From the NCBI RefSeq assembly GCF_046630445.1, contig NC_092333.1, forward strand, positions 709,670,501-709,734,500: a stretch of DNA of 64,000 nt. Direction: 5' to 3'. The first letter of the stretch is position 1, and each line of letters opens with the position of its first letter. The notes beneath the pieces are model-generated. The model was not told the origin of the DNA, ran no database searches, and was given only the letters and a program-made list of their open reading frames with translations. A program made the position numbers and the translations under genes. This DNA comes from Rutidosis leptorrhynchoides (Eukaryota; Streptophyta; Magnoliopsida; Asterales; Asteraceae). Shown in pieces: positions 34,696-47,346 of this stretch.

Positions 34696-37600
34696 CTACT
34701 CCTTAAAAGAAATTTCGTCCCGAAATTTAAGTAGGCGTAGTAGTCGTTGTTTCTTCCTCGGAATCTTGCGTTTCCGGAACCGGGAATAGATGAGGGTATT
34801 TCCTTTGCATTTGATCTTGCCTTTCCCAAGTAAATTCGGGTCCTCTTTGGCATTCCAACGGACTTTAACAATCGGAATTCGGCTTTGTTTCAATGTCTTG
34901 ACGGAGGTGTCCACAATTTCAACCGGTTCCTCCACAAAATGAAGTTTGTCATCAATAGTAAGTTCCTCGAGAGGGATGACGATATCGGGTTCGGCAAGAC
35001 ACTTTTTCAAGTTAGATACATGGAAGGTAGGATGAACGGAGCTCAATTGAGGTGGAAGATCTAAACGATAAGCAACGGTTCCAATACGCTCCATGATTTT
35101 GAAAGGACCAATATACCTTGGATTTAGCTTCCCGAGTTTCCCAAAATGGATTACACCTTTCCAAGGCGCGACTTTTAACATTACTCGGTCACCGACTTGA
35201 AATTCGAGGTCGTTGCGTCTTTTGTCGGTATAGCACTTTTGACGACTCCGGGCCGTCCGAAGCCTATCTCGAATTTGAACGATCTTCTCGGTGGTTTCGT
35301 GAATGAGTTCGGGTCCGGTGATTTGTACGTCGCCTACTTCAGCCCAACAAATAGGAGAACGGCATTTTCGGCCATATAACGCTTCGAATGGGGCGGCTTT
35401 TATACTCGCGTGATAACTATTGTTGTAGGAAAATTCGGCGAGAGGTAAGTGCTTGTCCCAAGCTTTTCCAAAATCAACAACACAAGCCCGTAACATGTCC
35501 TCTAAGGTTTGAATTGTGCATTCGCTTTGCCCATCGGTTTGAGGATGATATGCGGTGCTCATGTCTAAACGCGTTCCCAACGCTTCTTGCAAGGTACGCC
35601 AAAATCTAGAAACAAAAAGGCCATCTCGGTCGGAGATAATCGATAAAGGTACACCGTGTCGGGCTACGATCTCCTTGATGTAAAGTTGTGCAAGTTTCTC
35701 CATTTTGTCGGTCTCCTTCATGGCGACAAAGTGTGCGGATTTGGTGAGACGGTCAACAACAACCCAAATGGTATCATAACCGCCCGTTATCTTTGGTAAC
35801 TTGGTGATGAAGTCCATCGTTATTCTTTTCCACTTCCATTGCGGGATTTCAGGTTGTTTAAGTAACCCGGACGGTCTTTGGTGTTCAGCTTTGACTTTGG
35901 AACATGTCAAACACTTGGCAACATAAGTAGCTACGTCCCTTTTGATGTTCGGCCACCAATATTGTTGTTTAAGGTCGTGGTACATCTTATTGGCACCGGG
36001 GTGAATCGAGTATCGTGACTTATGGGCTTCATCTAAAATAAGACTTCGTAGGTCCCCATAACTAGGCACCCAAATCCTTCCGGCGAAATATCGGAGTCCG
36101 GTTTCCTTAGTTTCGAATCGAGAGACGAGAATGTTCAAGAGCTCGCGTGAAACGTTTTCATCCTTGAGAGCTTCATCTTGGGCTACCCGAATTTGGCTAT
36201 TAAGGTTTGTGTGGATGGTGATGTTTAAGGCTCGGACACGAAGAGGCACCGCTCTTTCTTTTTGACTTAAGGCATCGGCTACTACATTTGCCTTTCTGGG
36301 ATGGTAACGAAGCTCGCAATCATAATCGTTTAAGGTTTCAATCCACCTTCGTTGTCTCATGTTTAGTTGCTTTTGATCGAAGATGTGTTGGAGACTTTTG
36401 TGATCGGTAAAGATAGTACTCTTGGTTCCATAAAGATAGTGTCTCCACATTTTAAGTGCAAAGACAACGGCTCCGAGTTCGAGATCATGTGTCGTGTAGT
36501 TTCGTTCATGAATTTTGAGTTGTCGAGAAGCATAATAAATGAATTTCGTTCGTTGCATCAACACACACCCAAAACCATGTTTCGAGGCGTCGCAATACAC
36601 AACAAAATCATCGTTGCCTTCGGGAAGTGACAAGATAGGAGCGGTGGTTAGCTTTGTTTTCAAGATTTGAAATGCGGATTCTTGTTCGGTCGCCCAAACG
36701 AATTTCTTTCCCTTGTGAGTTAACGCGGTTAGAGGACGAGCAACCAAGGAGAAATCCTTGATGAATCTACGATAGTATCCAGCGAGACTCAAGAATTGAC
36801 GAATGTGAGTAGGAGTAGTAGGAGTCTCCCATTTACTAATGGCTTCGATTTTTGATGGATCGACTTTAATACCTTGGTCACATACAACATGACCAAGAAA
36901 TTGAACTTCCCTCAACCAAAATTCACACTTGGAGAATTTGGCATAGAGTCGTTCTTGTCTTAAAAGTTCAAGCACAAGTCGGAGATGTTCCTCGTGTTCT
37001 TCTTCGTTTTTAGAATAGACCAAAATATCATCGATGAACACGATAACGAATTTGTCGAGATACAGTTTGCACACGCGGTTCATAAGATCCATGAACACCG
37101 CCGGTGCGTTAGTGAGACCAAATGGCATGACAAGGAATTCATAACTACCATAACGAGTTCAGAAAGCGGTTTTGGAGACATCTTCCCCCTTAACCCTTAA
37201 TTGATGATAACCCGAGCGGAGATCGATTTTCGAATATACACAAAACCCTTGTAGTTGATCAAAGAGGTCATCGATGCGAGGGAGAGGATATCGGTTCTTA
37301 ACCGTCAATTTTTTTAGTTCACGATAATCAATGCACATTCGTAGGGATCCATCTTTCTTTTTAACAAACAAAATCAGAGCGCCCCAAGGTGAATGGCTAG
37401 GTTGGATAAAACCACGATCAAGCAGTTCTTGGATTTGACTTTGCAATTCTTGCATTTCGAATGGAGCGAGTCTATATGGTGCACGTGCTACGGGTGCGAC
37501 TCCCGGAATGAGATCGATTTTGAATTTAACCGGTCGATGAGGTGGAAGACCCGGCAATTCGTCGGGAAATACATCGAAATAGTCACTAACAATTGGCACA

Positions 37601-38100
37601 TCATCGATGTGCTTCTCATCGGACTCGACTTTCTTAACGTGAGCAAGGATCGCAAAACAACCCTTACGGAGTAGTTTTCTAACTTTAATGCATGAAACGA
37701 GGTTGAGTCCGGTGCAACTCTTATCGCCATAGACGATCAAAGGTTCACCATTCTCGATAGGAATTCGGATTGCGTTAAGATCACAAAGGATGTGAGATTT
37801 CATTTTGGCTAGCCAATTCATACCGATTATTACATCGAAGCTTCCTAGTTCCATGGGTATCAAGTCAATTTCAAACTCATTACCCAAAATGTTTAACGTA
37901 CACCCCCGGTAATATGTGTCGGCACTCAATAGTTTTCCGTTGGCCACTTCAATGGTATAAGTGGTATCTAGTGGAAGTGGTGGAGTGTTAAAAGAATGAG
38001 TCAAAGTCTTGGATACAAAACTCTTATCGGCACCCGAATCGAATAAACAAGTAACATAAGTGTTGTTGAGGAGAAACGTACCCGTGACTAATTCATTGTC
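34696..38100 (-). pseudogene. Pol of the minus-strand chromovirus
   Basis: Read on the minus strand: protease ([12 protein letters not shown] near 38040, then [12 protein letters not shown]), reverse transcriptase ([26 protein letters not shown], then [11 protein letters not shown]), RNase H ([28 protein letters not shown]), integrase ([25 protein letters not shown], then [11 protein letters not shown] and [11 protein letters not shown]) and a chromodomain-like end ([11 protein letters not shown]). The order is that of Ty3/gypsy chromoviruses. It is a fossil with a small number of breaks. Confidence 0.9.
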
Positions 38101-38133
38101 ATCTCGGGCTTCCTCGGTGTTGATGTTGAAAGC

Positions 38134-39192
38134 TCATCCGCGTGTGTTGGTGTTGGCTTTCTTCTTCGGACATGCATTTCTAAAATGACCCGTTTGGCCA
38201 CATTCATAACAAGTACCCGGTTTTGGTGCATTGGGCACCTTTTGAGCGACGGGGGCGGCACTTCTACAATCGTTGGCCACATGACCACCCTTTTGGCACC
38301 GGTGGCAAAATAGATTGCTACATTCACCATAGTGGTGTTTGTGGCATTTGTTGCAAAAGGGTTTATTTCTGCCATAACTTTTCTTGGCGTCGGAGGTGAA
38401 AGGCTTTTTGGTGAAGTTGTTGTTGTAGTTGTTGCTTGATTGGGGGGCTTCCCATTTTCTTTTGTTACCGCCCGATTTATCCTCGGCCTTAGGTGCCGGA
38501 ACTACGATTTCGTCAACCGTTTTGATCAATTGGCGGGCCATGTTTAAGGCTTGTTGTAGGTTAGCGGGTTTGGATGACATCACTCCTTGTTTGATGCTCT
38601 TTGGAAGACCATCCATATAGAGTTCAACCCTTTGAGATTCGGGGTTCACGAGGTTGGGACACATCAAGGATAGCTCGGCTAATCGTTGATTGTAGGCCTT
38701 GAGATCGTTTCCGACCGCCTTCAAAGTTCTTAGCTCTTGCTCGAGCTTTCGGGTTTCTTCACGAGAGAAAAATTCGACGATCATCCTTTCCCTTAAATCG
38801 GCCCAAGAGAGGGCGTGAGCTTCATCGGTACCCCCCGATTGTACATACGTGTTCCACCACGTGAGGGCGATACCGGCAAAGGTGTGGGTGGAATATTTGA
38901 CTTTATCTTGGTCCCGATAACCGCTTATGCTAAAAACGGCTTCCGTTTGTTCGAACCATCGAGTGAGTACAACCGGTCCCCCGGTTCCATCAAAAGTGTG
39001 AGGTTTGCACCCCATGAAGGCTTTGTAGGAGCACCCTTCGCTTGAGTTACCGGCGCCTTGATTGTTGTTGTTGTTGTTATTGTTATTGTTGTTGGTGGAG
39101 TGATCGGCCATGGCTGCCTCTACGGCGGTGGCTACCATTCGTTGTAGAGCTTGTTCGGGTGTCTCATGGCGTGGCACACGACGAGGAGGCAT
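38134..39192 (-). pseudogene. Gag of the minus-strand chromovirus
   Basis: The reading starts MPPRRVPRHETPEQALQ at 39192, runs through a short Asn repeat, then the gag core FDGTGGPVVLTRWFEQTEAVF and STHTFAGIALTWWNTYV. It ends in two zinc knuckles, CHRCQKGGHVANDC and CYECGQTGHFRNAC. This is the usual Tekay-like gag layout. It is treated as a fossil part. Confidence 0.88.
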
Positions 39193-39612
39193 TGTTCCTT
39201 CAAAACACAAGAATACCGTTGATTAGTATTCTTAATAATACTAACCATGATATGAAATAAGGATAGAGAGAAATTTTCCTTGACTCGCCTTAAATTCTTT
39301 ATGTCATAATGTCGGAATGTTCATATGAGTCACCGTAAATTAATCCCGGAAATTATATTACCCTAATTCATATGTGCATTCGACACTAATTCATATAGTC
39401 AAGGTGGCGTGTCAATTAAATTAAACGACGTGAGATTAAGATGAAATAAGAGTAGATATGATAGACGAGTTCGAGTATAATGCACAAGTAGTTAAGTAAT
39501 TCCTACTTCAAGTCTATATGCCGGTTGTAGTCTAGACTCACCAATGTACCCTATGACTCGGGGTCGACACCAATGAACTCTAAATCCCTACAACCAACGC
39601 TCTGATACCATC

Positions 39613-41912
39613 TGTAGTGACCCGACCAAATCATGTTTGACGGCGCCGACTACTTAGGTCCTGTTACGTGGTCATAAGTCTTTAACATGACGTTTGACCA
39701 AAATATGTCGCATTCATTTCATAAGTAAAAGGATGTTTCAAGTTTACAAACGTAGTTCAAAAGACTAGTTACATTACAATGCTTAACGTACGAATGAAAC
39801 CTATGCGACACAATTTAAAGTAGTCAAAAGACGCTCCAACTATGCATGTATACTCGACATCCAAGCAAGTATCAAAAAGAGTGCAGAAGCATGTATCAAG
39901 TAGCGTTCAAGGACCTGAGAAAACATATAGAAAACTGTCAACGAAAACGTTGGTGAAATCATAGGTGTTTTAGTAAACGTTGCATTTGAACCACAAGATT
40001 TAATATAATATGATTATCAAAATCATTTGCATTCCAAAGTTGTTATTTGTTTTGCGGGCACCCAATTATCAAACTTAACTGTTTTGCACCCTTTGCGTAG
40101 TGTTAGAACATACACTAGACCCGAAAATATATTTCATCCGCTAACGGTAGCGAACCGTCCGAATGAGGCTCGTCAAGCCCATGTGATTACATAATATAAG
40201 TTCTCGTTTACACCCTGCAAGTGTAACTAATGATAATTGAATTGAGGCTTTTTGTTCAAACCCGTACGTGGAATGTTCGTTTTCGTACTTGTGTTCAAAG
40301 TGTAAAAGCATGATACGTATATGTTTTTCATCCCATAGTTTAAAGCATAAAAGTTGTTTGAAAGATGGGACTATGATCTCACCTTGAGTGCACGTATGAA
40401 AAGTACTTCACAAAGTAACGTGTGCAAAGAACAATGCTAGTCTTGACCTAAACAAATAGGTCGTATCAATAACGGTAAACACGATAGGTCAAAGATGTTC
40501 AATTAGTCCTACGGCTCGTTACGACTCGATTATGTAGCATGTGAATCAATTTGTCAAGTTTCATGCAATATACAAGTATAGAAACAAGCTAGGAAGGTTG
40601 CATAACCATTTGGTTAAGTTTGACAAAAAGTCAAACTTTGGTCGGTCAAAGTCAACGAAAAAGTAAACACGTTCGGGTCGGGTCCCGAACTATTTTTCTG
40701 AGGTTTTTATTCATATATAAGCATGTTAGAACAAGTCTCATGTGAATCGGAGGTCCATAGCGTGCCAAACATTTTTCTTATTTTGACCAAGGAGGTCAGA
40801 ACCTGGGCACGGCTTAGGTCGCGCCGCGACCCAGGATTGCCGCGCCGCGGCATTGTTCGTGTGCTGGTACCTGGTCAGTCTCAATTGTTCAAGTCCCAAA
40901 TCAAAACTCTTTCAAGCATATTTTACAAACCGCTAACAATTAGAACTCGCACCTTATATCGTTAGAAAGCTAATTTGACAAGGAATCCAACTAAACACAT
41001 TTCACCAACCGAAAACATTATTTGCAATAATCGACTTTTCAAATCAAATGATCAATCAATGCACACATTTAATGCTTCAAATTTTACAAATGCACATTTA
41101 TGATTCGGGCATTTAATGCATACATAAAACACGCCGTTTTGTAGATAATCAAGCATACAATACAACTAACTACTTACTAACAATAATTCATGGCTTTCAA
41201 TGCATTAAATGTTCACATTCAATTCTATCAAACCCTAACCAACAACATCAAAATCACTAATCATGTTTATGAAGTTTTCTAAAACAACCTACACATCAAA
41301 TTGAAGCTAGTGATGTTAGGAACACATTTAATACCTGCATTTATAACATTTAACATCATTCAAACAACCAAATCACCAAATCAAACACACCAAAGTTTAT
41401 GTTCATGCTAGTTACTTCAAATAACAAAATCGAACATATAAATCATATATTCATGTTAGACTTGAGCCATAGACACTAACTAACAACTTTATAAGTTAAA
41501 AACATCAAGAACACAAAATCTAGTGATTTTAGAAAGTTACCCAAATGTAATGAAATCGGTATGGAATCGAAGAGGAAGTTGCAAGGATTCCAAATATGTA
41601 ATTTGTTTTGCAAGACACCCGCTAACTTGGATTTAGATAATGATTCTTGAAATGGAGAATTGAGAGAAAATTGGAAAGTATTGAAAGAAAAAGGAAATGA
41701 AATGGAAAAGAAAGAGGAGGTGGGTTGACTAGTCAAATGCTAGTCACCTCTTTGGCATTTTGGCGAAACTAGCCCCTCGAGTTCGGTTGCGGGTGCGTGA
41801 ATTACCTAAACGAGATATTTTTAAAACGCGTAACAACAGGAGATGTTATAAACATATAACGGAATTTAAATAGTTAAACGGAAAAGTAAACGGAAAAAGG
41901 CGGGATGTTACA
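39613..41912 (-). repeat. 5' LTR of the minus-strand chromovirus
   Basis: This 2300-bp LTR is the partner of 32392-34691. The PBS complement (ACCAACGCTCTGATACCA) ends two bases before it, fixing the minus-strand orientation. Confidence 0.94.
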
Positions 41913-42499
41913 ACTATAATACACTTATACACTATATAATTACAAAAATTACTCTGTACATTTTAGTGTATATAAATAAAAAGCTTATTTAGGCTCGTGA
42001 ACTCGTTCGAGATATGAAGTACGAACTCGGGCAGGTTTATTAAACGAGTTTCAAAATAAGTTCAAGCTCGAACTCGAGCTCGTTTAGGCTCGGCTCGAAT
42101 CGAGTTTTTAACAAGCCTAGTTCAAGTAGCTCGGCTCATTTACAGCTCTAAGTTATAAAATAAAAATTTAATTAATTTAAAATTAAAATGTTTTATCTTC
42201 TATAGATTAACTGAACTTTGTTAACCGCAGCAAATAGACACGTTTCAAAACTGACGGATATAAGATATTTTGATATAAATCATCCATTAGTTATATTATT
42301 TTTTATAGAAGAACAAAATTATTTCGTAATGTCCTTCCTTATAATGTACTGTATCCATCTATCTATATGTGTTAAATCATATTTCAAAAACAAACGCACA
42401 TCAAACACACAGCTCTCATTAACTATGTATCTGACTTCATCTTTTATCACTAATAATCTCCCAATTTCAACAAAATCACACTACCAAATCTCACAAAAA

Positions 42500-45400
42500 A
42501 TGTCAACAATAACATCATCATCATCATCTTCATCTTCATCATCACCACCAAAAACATCAATAACATCGCAACCTACTACTTTACCAGTCCGTACAATTCC
42601 CGGCAGTTACGGATTACCGTTAATAGGACCGTTAGTTGACCGTCTTGACTACGCATGGTTTCAAGGATCCGAGTCGTTTTTCAGGAAACGAATAGAGAAG
42701 AATCAGAGCACCGTGTTTCGTACAAACGTACCGCCTAGTTTTCCATTTTTTTTAGTGAATCCGAATGTGGTTGCGGTTTTGGATTGTAAATCGTTTGCTC
42801 ATATGTTTGATATGGAATTAGTTGAAAAGAAGGATATACTTGTTGGTGATTGGATGCCGAGTACCAATTTTACAGGCGATCGTCGTGTTTGTGCTTATTT
42901 GGATACTTCTGAACCGCAACATGAACAGGTACGGAGTGATTCTTAACGTTGACCGTTTAATAATTTATCTAATCAATTACTTCGTATTATGAATAATTAT
43001 AATTATCTAATTACTTATTATCAATAATATATGTGAATAAATAACATTTATTGCTTTCCGAATTGTTATTATGATACGAGTATACAACATAGAAGATTAT
43101 GATATTCTTTGTGTTGCACATTTAGCGTGTTATCAATTAATTGAATTAACGATATTATTAATTAATTAGTACAATTGGATTAAGAAATAATCACGAAAGC
43201 TACATTTATAATTGAAATTGTGTTTGGTGGGTTTTTTTTATTAGTTTAATATAAATTTTGGTGACCGTAGAAAAGTGTTAAATCAATAGAGTACACCTTA
43301 TCTTTATTTCTAAAGGTCACGACATCTCCAACATATATATACACCATGTGCATGAGTTATGGTGTTTCGCCAGGCTCCAGTCGACTACCGGGGACAGCTG
43401 GATGGGTTGACAAAGTCAACACAGGGTTAACATCTCCCTGCCGATACACAGCAACAATATACACCATGTGCAAAGCTTAATCAATCAGAAGATATATACT
43501 CGTATTTGGTGTACCGTTCTTCTAGAAATTGTTTTTGTATGGACTATTTTTATTATAATAAGTAAATAAGAGATTTAAAAACATAGATAAAATAAATTTA
43601 CTCCAGATTTCATGAGGTCTCAATAAAAAAAAATTGACGTTCGAGGTCCCCATTTTTTTACACTTGTTTCGTGAATGGTCTGGTCTATGTGACTAACGAC
43701 TTTCGTTCGCTAATAGGAGATCCAAACCTAGTCAAAACAATTGTAAATTGGAAAGTGTTTATTAATTGAAAATACATTGCATGTGATCATGTGAAGTATT
43801 TCGTAGTCCGTAGAGATTAATAAATTAGTACATAGGATATTATAAGATGTGGCACCACATATACACTGTTTTGGTAAGTGTAGCTTTTCTATTAATTTCA
43901 AAATCTACGTTATTTCCTTGTCGTAAAATAAATGAACATCTTTTCACTAATTTTTGAATATGATTTTGTATATATAAGTTTTTAGTGCACAAATTAATTA
44001 AATTAAATTGAATTAAAATTAAAAAATAGCTAGATATCATCATCGTAAAACAAAATATACCATCACGTAGGGGCGTCTCTAAGGTGTGCATGATAGTTAA
44101 TCACACATCGTCCAAACTTTTAAAAAGGCCCAAAAATAAAAAAACAAAAACCTTATATATGCATGTTTTATTGTACAAGTTCAAATACTTATTTTATTTT
44201 TTAAGTTAAATAAGAATTGAGCTTAAATAATTAAATATTTTGTAGGACTAAATTAATATATTAAAGACTCATGAAATAGACGTAAAAAAAGCTTTAGGTA
44301 AAAAAGTTAATTATTTTATAATTTATACGAATATTCAGTGGTATTCAAGGACTCAAGGATTGGTTGGAAACAGTCAAAGAGTAATCCTGCTATGATGGGA
44401 CATTAGAGTATTTGGGTGGATTATTTGCGCTTCCGAGTAGACCGAACAAGAAAAAACCTTATAGCTACTAGATAATTAAACAATTGATCCTCTTATTCTT
44501 TTTCAAGTATAACAGGTATCTATTTAAGAATAAAAAAATTTGATATGGTTGTTTTGAGTGTTTTTTTACTTATAATGAGAATTGTTTAGTAAAATCATTT
44601 TTTATATGTATCGAATAATTTTAACATTTTTTTATACATATACATATTTTTATGAAATTCTCACATTTAAACTAGATGTAGACTTTGATGTTATTGGAAG
44701 GATCATATAACGTGCATGAAAGATAATTTATAGGGGAGGTGATTTGTACACCACCTCTATTTTGCCATACACCACTAAATAAATTTTTTGAACATTTTTA
44801 CCCTTCCTTTTGTTTACCACCAACTCACCTTAACTTCTCAAAGAAAGGGTAAAACTGTCTAAATAATTGTTTTGGTGGTGTATGGCAAAAACAAGGTGGT
44901 GTACGAATCAACTCCCAATTTATAGGGGGATGTCGCTGTACGTGTTCAATCAATACATGTATTGGCATCTTCACACTTTGTACTGTTGTATAACTCCTTA
45001 TTTTTCCATATAACAACAATATCCACGTGTTTATAAAGAAAATTTGTTTTTAGCAATATCAAACAACAAAGTCTAGTCTACGTGTAATCATATAAAAATA
45101 TCCTTACACACGTTTCTTTGTTTCATTACTAGGGATGCAAAAAGTTCAATAATAAATAAATAATAAATACAAATAAATATAAATATAAACACCATTTTAA
45201 AGACTGTGTATATGTTAACGTAACGAATAAGAAAAATACACTATTTTTATTGACAATGGTTCATTTTGGATTTATAATGGCAGATAAAAAACTTCGCTAC
45301 GGACACACTAAAACGAAGCACAACTATCTGGGTCCCAACCCTAACAACCTTGTTAGACACAATGTGGGACACAGTTGAATCACAACTACCAAACGGACCC

Positions 45401-46312
45401 GTTAGCTACCTCGATCCCATTCAAAAGTTTTTATTCAACTTCTTATCCCGTTGTATAACCGGAGCTGACCCGGCTAACTCACCCGATATATCCGAAAACG
45501 GGCCCGCACGCATGACCCGGTGGCTCGGTGTTCAACTCCTCCCAACTGTCCCAATCAATGCATTTCAACCCTTAGTTGAAATCTTCCTACATTCTTTCCC
45601 TTACCCTTACTTTCTAGTAAGCAATGATTATAACAAATTATACGAGTTTATCGAGCAAGAGGGTAAAGAAGTAATTGAACGAGGCCAAACCGAATTCAAA
45701 TTAAGTAAAGAAGACACCATCCATAACCTCTTGTTCATCCTCGGGTTCAACGCGTTTGGCGGGTTTTCGATATTTTTTCCAAGTTTGTTATCCGCGTTAG
45801 GTTCGGATAAAACCGGGATTCAAAAAAGGTTACGAGATGAGGTCCGAGAAAAAGCAGGGTCGGGTTTGAGTTTCTCGTCCGTACAAGAAATGGACCTTGT
45901 TCAGTCATTTGTTTACGAGACACTCAGACTCAACCCGCCTGTACCGCTACAGTACGGGCGGGCCCGAAAGGATTTTGAGTTGAGTTCTCATGAATCGGTT
46001 TTTAATGTGAAAAAAGGTGAGCTTCTTTGTGGGTACCAACCATTGGTGATGAAAGATTCAAAGGTGTTTGATGACCCGGAAACATTTGTTGCGGATCGGT
46101 TTACTAAGGAAAAGGGTAAAGAGTTGTTAAATTATTTGTACTGGTCAAACGGGCCACAAACCGGGGCTCCAGGTGCCTCGAACAAGCAATGTCCGGGTAA
46201 AGACTTTGTTACCCTTACCGCTACGTTGTTTCTAGCTCACTTGTTTCTCAGGTACGATTCGGTTACAATAGCAGATGGTTCATTTTCGGGTGTTGAAAAG
46301 GCTAAAAATTGA
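42500..46312 (+). CDS. HPL: Fatty acid hydroperoxide lyase, cytochrome P450 CYP74B type
   Basis: Two exons, 42500-42928 and 45284-46312, join in frame (EPQHEQ to IKNFATDTLKRS) to give 485 residues, the usual CYP74B length. CYP74 enzymes rearrange fatty acid hydroperoxides without oxygen or a reductase; the 13-lyase makes C6 aldehydes (green leaf volatiles) and a C12 oxo-acid, usually at the plastid envelope. Marks: LPVRTIPGSYGLPLIGPL at the N-terminus, FRTNVPPSFPFF, the altered I-helix LFILGFNAFGGFS (allene oxide synthases have FNTWGG instead), ETLRLNPPVPLQYGRARKDF, and the haem-thiolate loop SNGPQTGAPGASNKQCPGKDF with its Cys. The ATG at 42500 was chosen because the serine-rich MSTITSS start precedes the core directly; the frame is also open upstream with an ATG at 42425. 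The intron of about 2.35 kb holds a MITE and another small insertion. Divinyl ether synthase is a less likely alternative. Confidence 0.9.
43337..43472. mobile_element. About 104-bp insertion between 16-bp direct repeats in the HPL intron
   Basis: ATATACACCATGTGCA occurs at 43337-43352 and again at 43457-43472. The segment between is more GC-rich than the intron and contains a perfect small hairpin, GTTGAC-AAA-GTCAAC. A 16-bp duplication is the size made by LINE/SINE target-primed integration, so a short retroposon is likely. I see no A/B boxes or poly(A). Confidence 0.45.
44734..44916. mobile_element. 183-bp MITE with 9-bp target duplication in the HPL intron
   Basis: The ends are long inverted repeats: GGGAGGTGATTTGTACACCA at the left, and at the right the complement of GGGAGTTGATTCGTACACCA. 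AATTTATAG is duplicated at 44725-44733 and 44917-44925. A 9-bp duplication with long terminal inverted repeats is typical of Mutator-like MITEs. Confidence 0.75.
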
Positions 46313-46371
46313 GTAGCTCATGAGGATTATATTTTTTGATTTATGCTCTTGTTGTATGTAACTTAAATATG

Positions 46372-46377
46372 AATAAA
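46372..46377 (+). terminator. Polyadenylation signal of HPL
   Basis: AATAAA lies about 60 bases after the HPL stop codon, at the usual position for a plant near-upstream element. Confidence 0.5.
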
Positions 46378-47346
46378 AAGCATTGTCCGGCAAGCTTTTA
46401 CAAGGCCCTTTAACTACAGGAATCTGATAGCCCGTTTCACAAAAGTTGCAATATCAACTTATTTATATGGAAATGAATAAGATCAAATTGTATTGTATTT
46501 GAGGGTGAAAGGGACATGTAAAATATAGACGAGTACCTGAAAACGATCTGGGATGAACAAGCTAAACGGGCCAATAAAAGCTGAACGTGTAAGCAAAAGC
46601 TTTCTACATTCTTAAATGTGTTAACAGATCAGACCTATTAATTCGACCCGGCCTGTTTTCACCTGCACCCATTTTGACACATTTAGTTAACCTTCTTGAC
46701 CCGACCATTTTCCCACCTTTACAAACCGTAAACAGTGATCTAAAGCTCTTAACAATTATCAATTATTTATGCTGGATTCCTTAAAATATCTGAAAAAGCC
46801 TGATATAAACAAAAGTTACGAAAAAAGTAACATGATATTTCATATAGAATTCATAATCATGCATATAAACCAAATAAGCAAAAAGTAGTTTACATAACCT
46901 AAGAGAACCCTAAGATTAGGATCATATCATTCGCCTCAGTTTACTAGCATAAACTTGCAAGCTTTTTTCTGAATGGAGCATTCTATTGGGTCATATATGA
47001 AATATGATATTACAAAAGATTCAAGAAGAAATAATGACGTTTGATTCAAGTAGTCATGCTTTCGGAACGATTGTGTTGCCTGATCACATATGGGAAACTA
47101 AACAACAAACAGTCATCAACGGTTATCTAGCTATGCGTTCAACTAGATTTAATGATATAGTAACAATTCATTCATCGTGAATGTTAAATTCATACTTATG
47201 TGACTCAACAAGGTTTCAGATAATAAAACAATTTAAATTAATTAACCTAACAAAGCCCTAAACATTCTAGCATAAATATTTCAAACACCTAATATCCAAA
47301 CAATTGATTTCAAGCTATCAGCGAAGAATGGTTACAGAAGAGAACC
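46378..47346. other. Intergenic stretch after HPL
   Basis: No gene was found. About 46560-46730 is rich in GGGCCAA, GACCCGGCC and CCCGACCATTTTCCC, resembling the short TIR element seen in CAP-H introns, in the opposite sense. The rest is AT-rich without visible structure. Confidence 0.35.

Larger units (their letters stand above)
32392..41912 (-). mobile_element. Tekay/Del-like chromovirus, minus strand
   Basis: Two 2300-bp LTRs (TGTAGYGACCCGA at one end, GGGATGTTACA at the other) flank gag and pol on the minus strand. ACTAT is duplicated at 32387-32391 and 41913-41917. The PBS, read on the minus strand as TGGTATCAGAGCGTTGG, lies at about 39594-39610. Parts from 5' to 3' on the minus strand: gag, zinc knuckles, protease, reverse transcriptase, RNase H, integrase and chromodomain-like tail. 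The LTR pair differs by about 37 substitutions by eye (about 1.6%), roughly 0.6 million years at 1.3e-8. It has about two or three breaks, so it is a fossil. Its LTRs differ from those of the outer element at 1948-25468 except for the shared TGTAGTGACCCGA start, so it is a related but separate family. Confidence 0.9.
32085..42156. mobile_element. TIR element with CTCGAGCT motifs, split by a chromovirus
   Basis: The left part (about 32090-32391) starts AGGGTGTAAACAAGCTGAGCC and is full of GGCTCGAGCT and AAGCTCGAG motifs. The right part (about 41918-42156) holds AACTCGAGCTCGTTTAGG and ends CTCGGCTCATTTACAGCTCT, whose complement resembles the left end. The two halves are separated exactly by the LTR element 32392-41912 and its ACTAT duplication. 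Together the halves would be about 540 bp. It is likely a hAT-type MITE; no clear 8-base duplication was found. Confidence 0.5.

Noticed and set aside
42218-42499. N-terminal extension of HPL upstream of the ATG at 42500
   Set aside because: The frame is open, but CYP74B proteins begin close to the conserved LPVRTIPGSYG region; the extension is hydrophobic chance sequence with no transit peptide pattern.
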